Shown here piece after piece: positions 61,245-64,000 of a stretch of 64,000 nucleotides of DNA. The position numbers were made by a program, and so were the translations under genes. This stretch comes from Craspedostauros australis (taxonomy: Eukaryota; Bacillariophyta; Bacillariophyceae; Mastogloiales; Achnanthaceae): NCBI GenBank assembly GCA_026770025.1, contig JAMXDE010000016.1, positions 248,001-312,000 on the forward strand. The letters run 5' to 3'. Every line of letters begins with the position of its first letter. The stretch's first letter is position 1. The notes under the pieces were generated by a model, which had not been told where the DNA came from, made no database searches, and saw only the letters and a program-made list of their open reading frames with translations.

Positions 61245-63693
61245 ATGATGCTTTCATCATCACTATTGCCATCGTGGATGGTGCTCCTTCTGGTCTGCAC
61301 AGGCTACGAGTCAGCGTTTGGATTCTCAGCACGCCCGTCTCCGTCTCGACATGCGCAGACGACGCTAACCACCACATCCGCGTTGCAGGCGGCCAAGAAG
61401 GACTATTCCGACGGCGAAGTCGGCGATGGTCCCAACTGGATCGAGAAGTCATTCCCGGTGGGAACGACGGACAAGATCGATGCCAAGAAGGTGGAAGACT
61501 ACAACCTCGGCATCGCCGGGGAGGCGTTCCAAACGGGGCCCCTCAGCAAGCGCATGTTCGATGCCATCGCATCCAGGTCCAGCATGGACATGTCGGAGGA
61601 GATTCGCGATGCCTTCATGCTGTGCGCCATGGATTTCACAGCCAAGGAGGCCACCAGGGCTGCTCTGTCGCAGAACGGTCTCGAGATGGTGCTTCAGGAA
61701 GAGGAGGAGGATCAGGGCATGTGGGGCGATGTGGACACCATCCGTCTCTACGATGAGGACAGCGGCGTCGCATTCTCCACAACATACGACAGTCTGGAGG
61801 ACGCCGTCGAGGAATGGGAGCCAGGTCAGACGTTCGACTTCGTCGCCAGGCAGGTTCCGGCGAAGATCCGCGAGCTGTCCATCGAGGAGCTTGTCGATGC
61901 ATTGGATCCCGATGGTGCGCTGCGCGAAGAAGCCAAGGCCACGAAGGGTGATGGTGGCGATGATGACGGTGATGGTGGCGACATTCAGCCATCGGAGGAA
62001 GCGTTGGCTGCCATCTTCGACGATGATGAAATCGCATCTCTCTCTGATCTTGCAAGCGAGAACTCGCAACGAGTGCAGGCCACGCCACAAGAAGCAACGC
62101 CTGATGACGAAGCATTCGACGGTCTCGACGCCAAAGGCTACAATGTCATCTCCCGCAGCGACCTCCTGCCCTCCTCCAGAAATGAAGACGGGACCGAGAA
62201 CCAGCAAAGTAAGTGCTCATAGACCATGACCGCAAACAGCGGGAGCAGTTGATGACGTCCGCGGCAATCGCGTGCCAAAATGCAATGGTCGCTGTGTGCC
62301 GTCTCTCGGCAACATTCAGCAAACAAAAACAGAGCGTTGCCACAATTCGTGTTGTACAGAATTCGAAGATCCAGGTCAATGTATCGTTGTGGCCCACCAG
62401 TCAATGTTCATTGTGCATTGCTCATTCAAAGCACATTCCATCTCATGCATCGTGGAATGATTCGGTACACATCTTCTTCGCTTCGACGTTATGTTGTGCA
62501 CTGCTGAACACACATCATTGCATACGTACTCGTGCACCTACGCAACGCTCCCTCTTCCAAACATACAATTACATACGTGCACCACATACCCATACACAGC
62601 TCTCATGCATGTCATGAACGCATTGGTATCACACGGTGTGCTTATCGTGGACGTTGCTGACGGCGACAAGGCAGAATCCAACGAGGCAGCAGGGGTGCTC
62701 ACAAAGATGTGGGATGCGACCGCCAAATTCTTCGAAGATGTCGACGGAGACTCGCCCACGCCGCTGGCAGGCTTGACGACCGCGACCGAAGCTGGGTCGG
62801 ATCATGCGAAGGTGGGATTCGTCTCGTACAACAACGATTCGATGGCATTCCTCGAGACCAGACGACACCGCGAGACGCAGCGGCTCCATCCCGAGGATGC
62901 ACATGCTGTTCTGGGCGAGGATGCGATGAACGATCTGGGAGACGCATTCGATGTTGTCGCGGAGATTGGCAAAGATGTAATCCGAATCGTCACGGCGGCT
63001 TCGAGCGTCGAGTACGGCGCATTTGCGGAGGGCATGATGACGGATGAGCAGGAGCAATCGAAGAGGGCATCCAGCGCCGCCATCCTGCTAGCAGATGAAC
63101 TGATTGATGATGGCAAACCGCTGAAGAGCACCGCCGATATCGACAGCAACGAGAGCGCCATCAGCATGAGTCCGCATCGACTGTGTCGGTACAGCGACAA
63201 GCAGGAGCCCGAGGACGAGGCTGCAGCGGCGAACGGACGAGAAGTATTCGGCGCGCACACGGACGCGTCGTTCGTCACGGCCGTGCCTGTGGCGGCGGTC
63301 AACGGTCTGGAAGTATTTGACGAGGAGGCCGACAAGTGGTACCGACCGGAGCTCAGGGCCCGTGCCCACTGGATAAAGCAGCACGGTTCGGAGATCGGCG
63401 AGGGTGCGGAATCGACGGTGCCTTGGCATGCCAGATACGTTGCCATCATGGCAGGAGAGCACATGCAGCTGTGCACGCGGAACGAGGTGCCTGCCACGGT
63501 GCACAGAGTCGTTTCAGCCAAGAACAAGCCATCTCGGCTCAGCTCTCCGATACTTCTCCGTGGCAGGCCTGGCGTCAAGTTCGATGCCGACAGATACCTT
63601 GGCGGAACGCTCGGCAATCCGATTCTCGACCAATGCGACAACAAGACCATGGAGGCGATTTACACCGAGACGCAGCCAAAGGCATCCCAGTGA
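61245..63693 (+). CDS. Plastid-targeted 2-oxoglutarate/Fe(II) oxygenase with extra N-terminal domain (two exons)
   Basis: Model: exons 61245-62208 and 62600-63693, 391-bp phase-1 GT-AG intron, 685 residues. It starts MMLSSSLLPSWMVLLLVCTG with YESAFGFSA, signal peptide plus Phe plastid motif. Residues about 55-280 form an acidic helical domain I do not recognise (AKKVEDYNLGIAGEAFQTGP; SIEELVDALDPDGALREE). The oxygenase begins before the splice (GYNVISRSDLL) and continues MHVMNALVSHGVLIVDVADG, like the DIOX N-terminal region. The catalytic triad is visible: HTD (541-543), distal His623 (TVHRV) and RLS (634-636), the 2OG-binding RxS. Substrate unknown; plant relatives act on hormones and flavonoids. 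If the splice were wrong there would be two genes, but the phase fits exactly and the DIOX start spans it. Confidence 0.8.
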
Positions 63694-64000
63694 AGCATGA
63701 GAGGATAGAGATAACAACGCAAGAGTTGAACATGACGACCATACAATATATAATCGAACCGTAGAGATCGTGGCTTCAAGTACTAACATAGTACCCACAC
63801 TTGACAGCATTACCCTAGTTTGTCTCTCAACACTCCACCTCTCAAGCGGACCAAGTTTGAAAAGCGTAGGAATGGAACTAATTACTTTAGCTAGTGCTGT
63901 TCTACTCGACCCTACTTCACCGTCCTTTGGCGTACAGTTGCGTACTCTGCTCTCTGGAAAAAGAACAACAACACTACTTCGCGTTCCGTCTTGAATTCCG
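63694..64000. other. 3' region of the oxygenase gene to window end
   Basis: Just past the stop is an AT-rich TACAATATATAATC stretch at 63741. No gene seen in the remaining 300 bp. Confidence 0.5.

Noticed and set aside
63741-63780. Possible tRNA T-loop (TAATCGAACC, reverse complement)
   Set aside because: No matching acceptor or anticodon stems within 80 bp. No tRNA, rRNA or snRNA found elsewhere by eye.
1-64000. Transposons, viral genes, CRISPR arrays, operons, toxin genes
   Set aside because: No transposase, reverse transcriptase, capsid or terminal repeats, and no spaced direct-repeat array with unique spacers seen; the repeats present are microsatellites or minisatellites.

Overview
This window is nuclear DNA from a eukaryotic alga, most likely a diatom; I cannot name the species. 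Four lines support this. (1) The genes are protein-coding with few introns: I place ten introns in nine of 25 genes, all GT-AG, 203 to 932 bp. (2) Several proteins start with a signal peptide followed by an Ala/Ser-Phe motif (SSAF, HAFA, EAFA, SAFG), the bipartite presequence that sends proteins into four-membrane complex plastids. (3) Several proteins look like families I know mainly from diatom proteomes: the ankyrin protein at 3.5 kb, the Grx-DEP-DUF547 protein, the DW-repeat membrane protein, the Cys-insert eIF2alpha-type kinase and the 209-residue protein at 58.5 kb. (4) There are no operons, Shine-Dalgarno starts, rRNA, tRNA, transposons or CRISPR arrays that I can see.

Layout. 0-10 kb: the 3' part of a single-pass membrane protein with an acidic tail (+), a spliced ankyrin-repeat protein (+), a two-pore K+ channel with EF-hands (-) and a TLC-domain membrane protein (-). 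10-20 kb: a spliced glutaredoxin-DEP-DUF547 protein (+), a leucine-rich-repeat protein (-), an organelle-type FAD monooxygenase (-) and a spliced mitochondrial-carrier-family protein with an ER signal peptide (+). 20-30 kb: an acidic unknown protein (-), an eIF2alpha-kinase-like kinase (+), the ribosome-assembly WD40 protein Notchless (-), then a 2.4 kb gene-free stretch and a PH-like protein (+). 30-40 kb: plastid ribosome hibernation factor HPF (-), head to head with a SUI1/YciH-type factor carrying a plastid-type presequence (+), a type II glycosyltransferase-like protein (-) and a BRE1-type RING E3 ligase (-). 41-48 kb: a plastid membrane protein with a rubredoxin-like tail (+, three exons), a VTT/DedA membrane protein (-) and a small unknown protein (+). 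48-64 kb: an Hsp110 chaperone (-), an organelle-type SET-domain protein (-), three small unknown proteins and a plastid-targeted 2-oxoglutarate/Fe(II) oxygenase with an extra N-terminal domain (+).

The genes do not form one pathway, but translation and proteostasis recur: an eIF2alpha-type kinase, Notchless, HPF, a SUI1 factor and Hsp110. The most promising candidate for a coherent system is the divergent pair at 30.6-34.2 kb. A plastid ribosome hibernation factor and a SUI1-domain factor with a plastid-type leader share a 1.06 kb intergenic region that carries a perfect 16-bp palindrome containing a full cAMP-response element.

Method limits: all splice sites, starts and domain calls were read by eye from sequence and frame. 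No alignment, profile search or targeting prediction was run. Residue positions are approximate unless tied to a nucleotide position.
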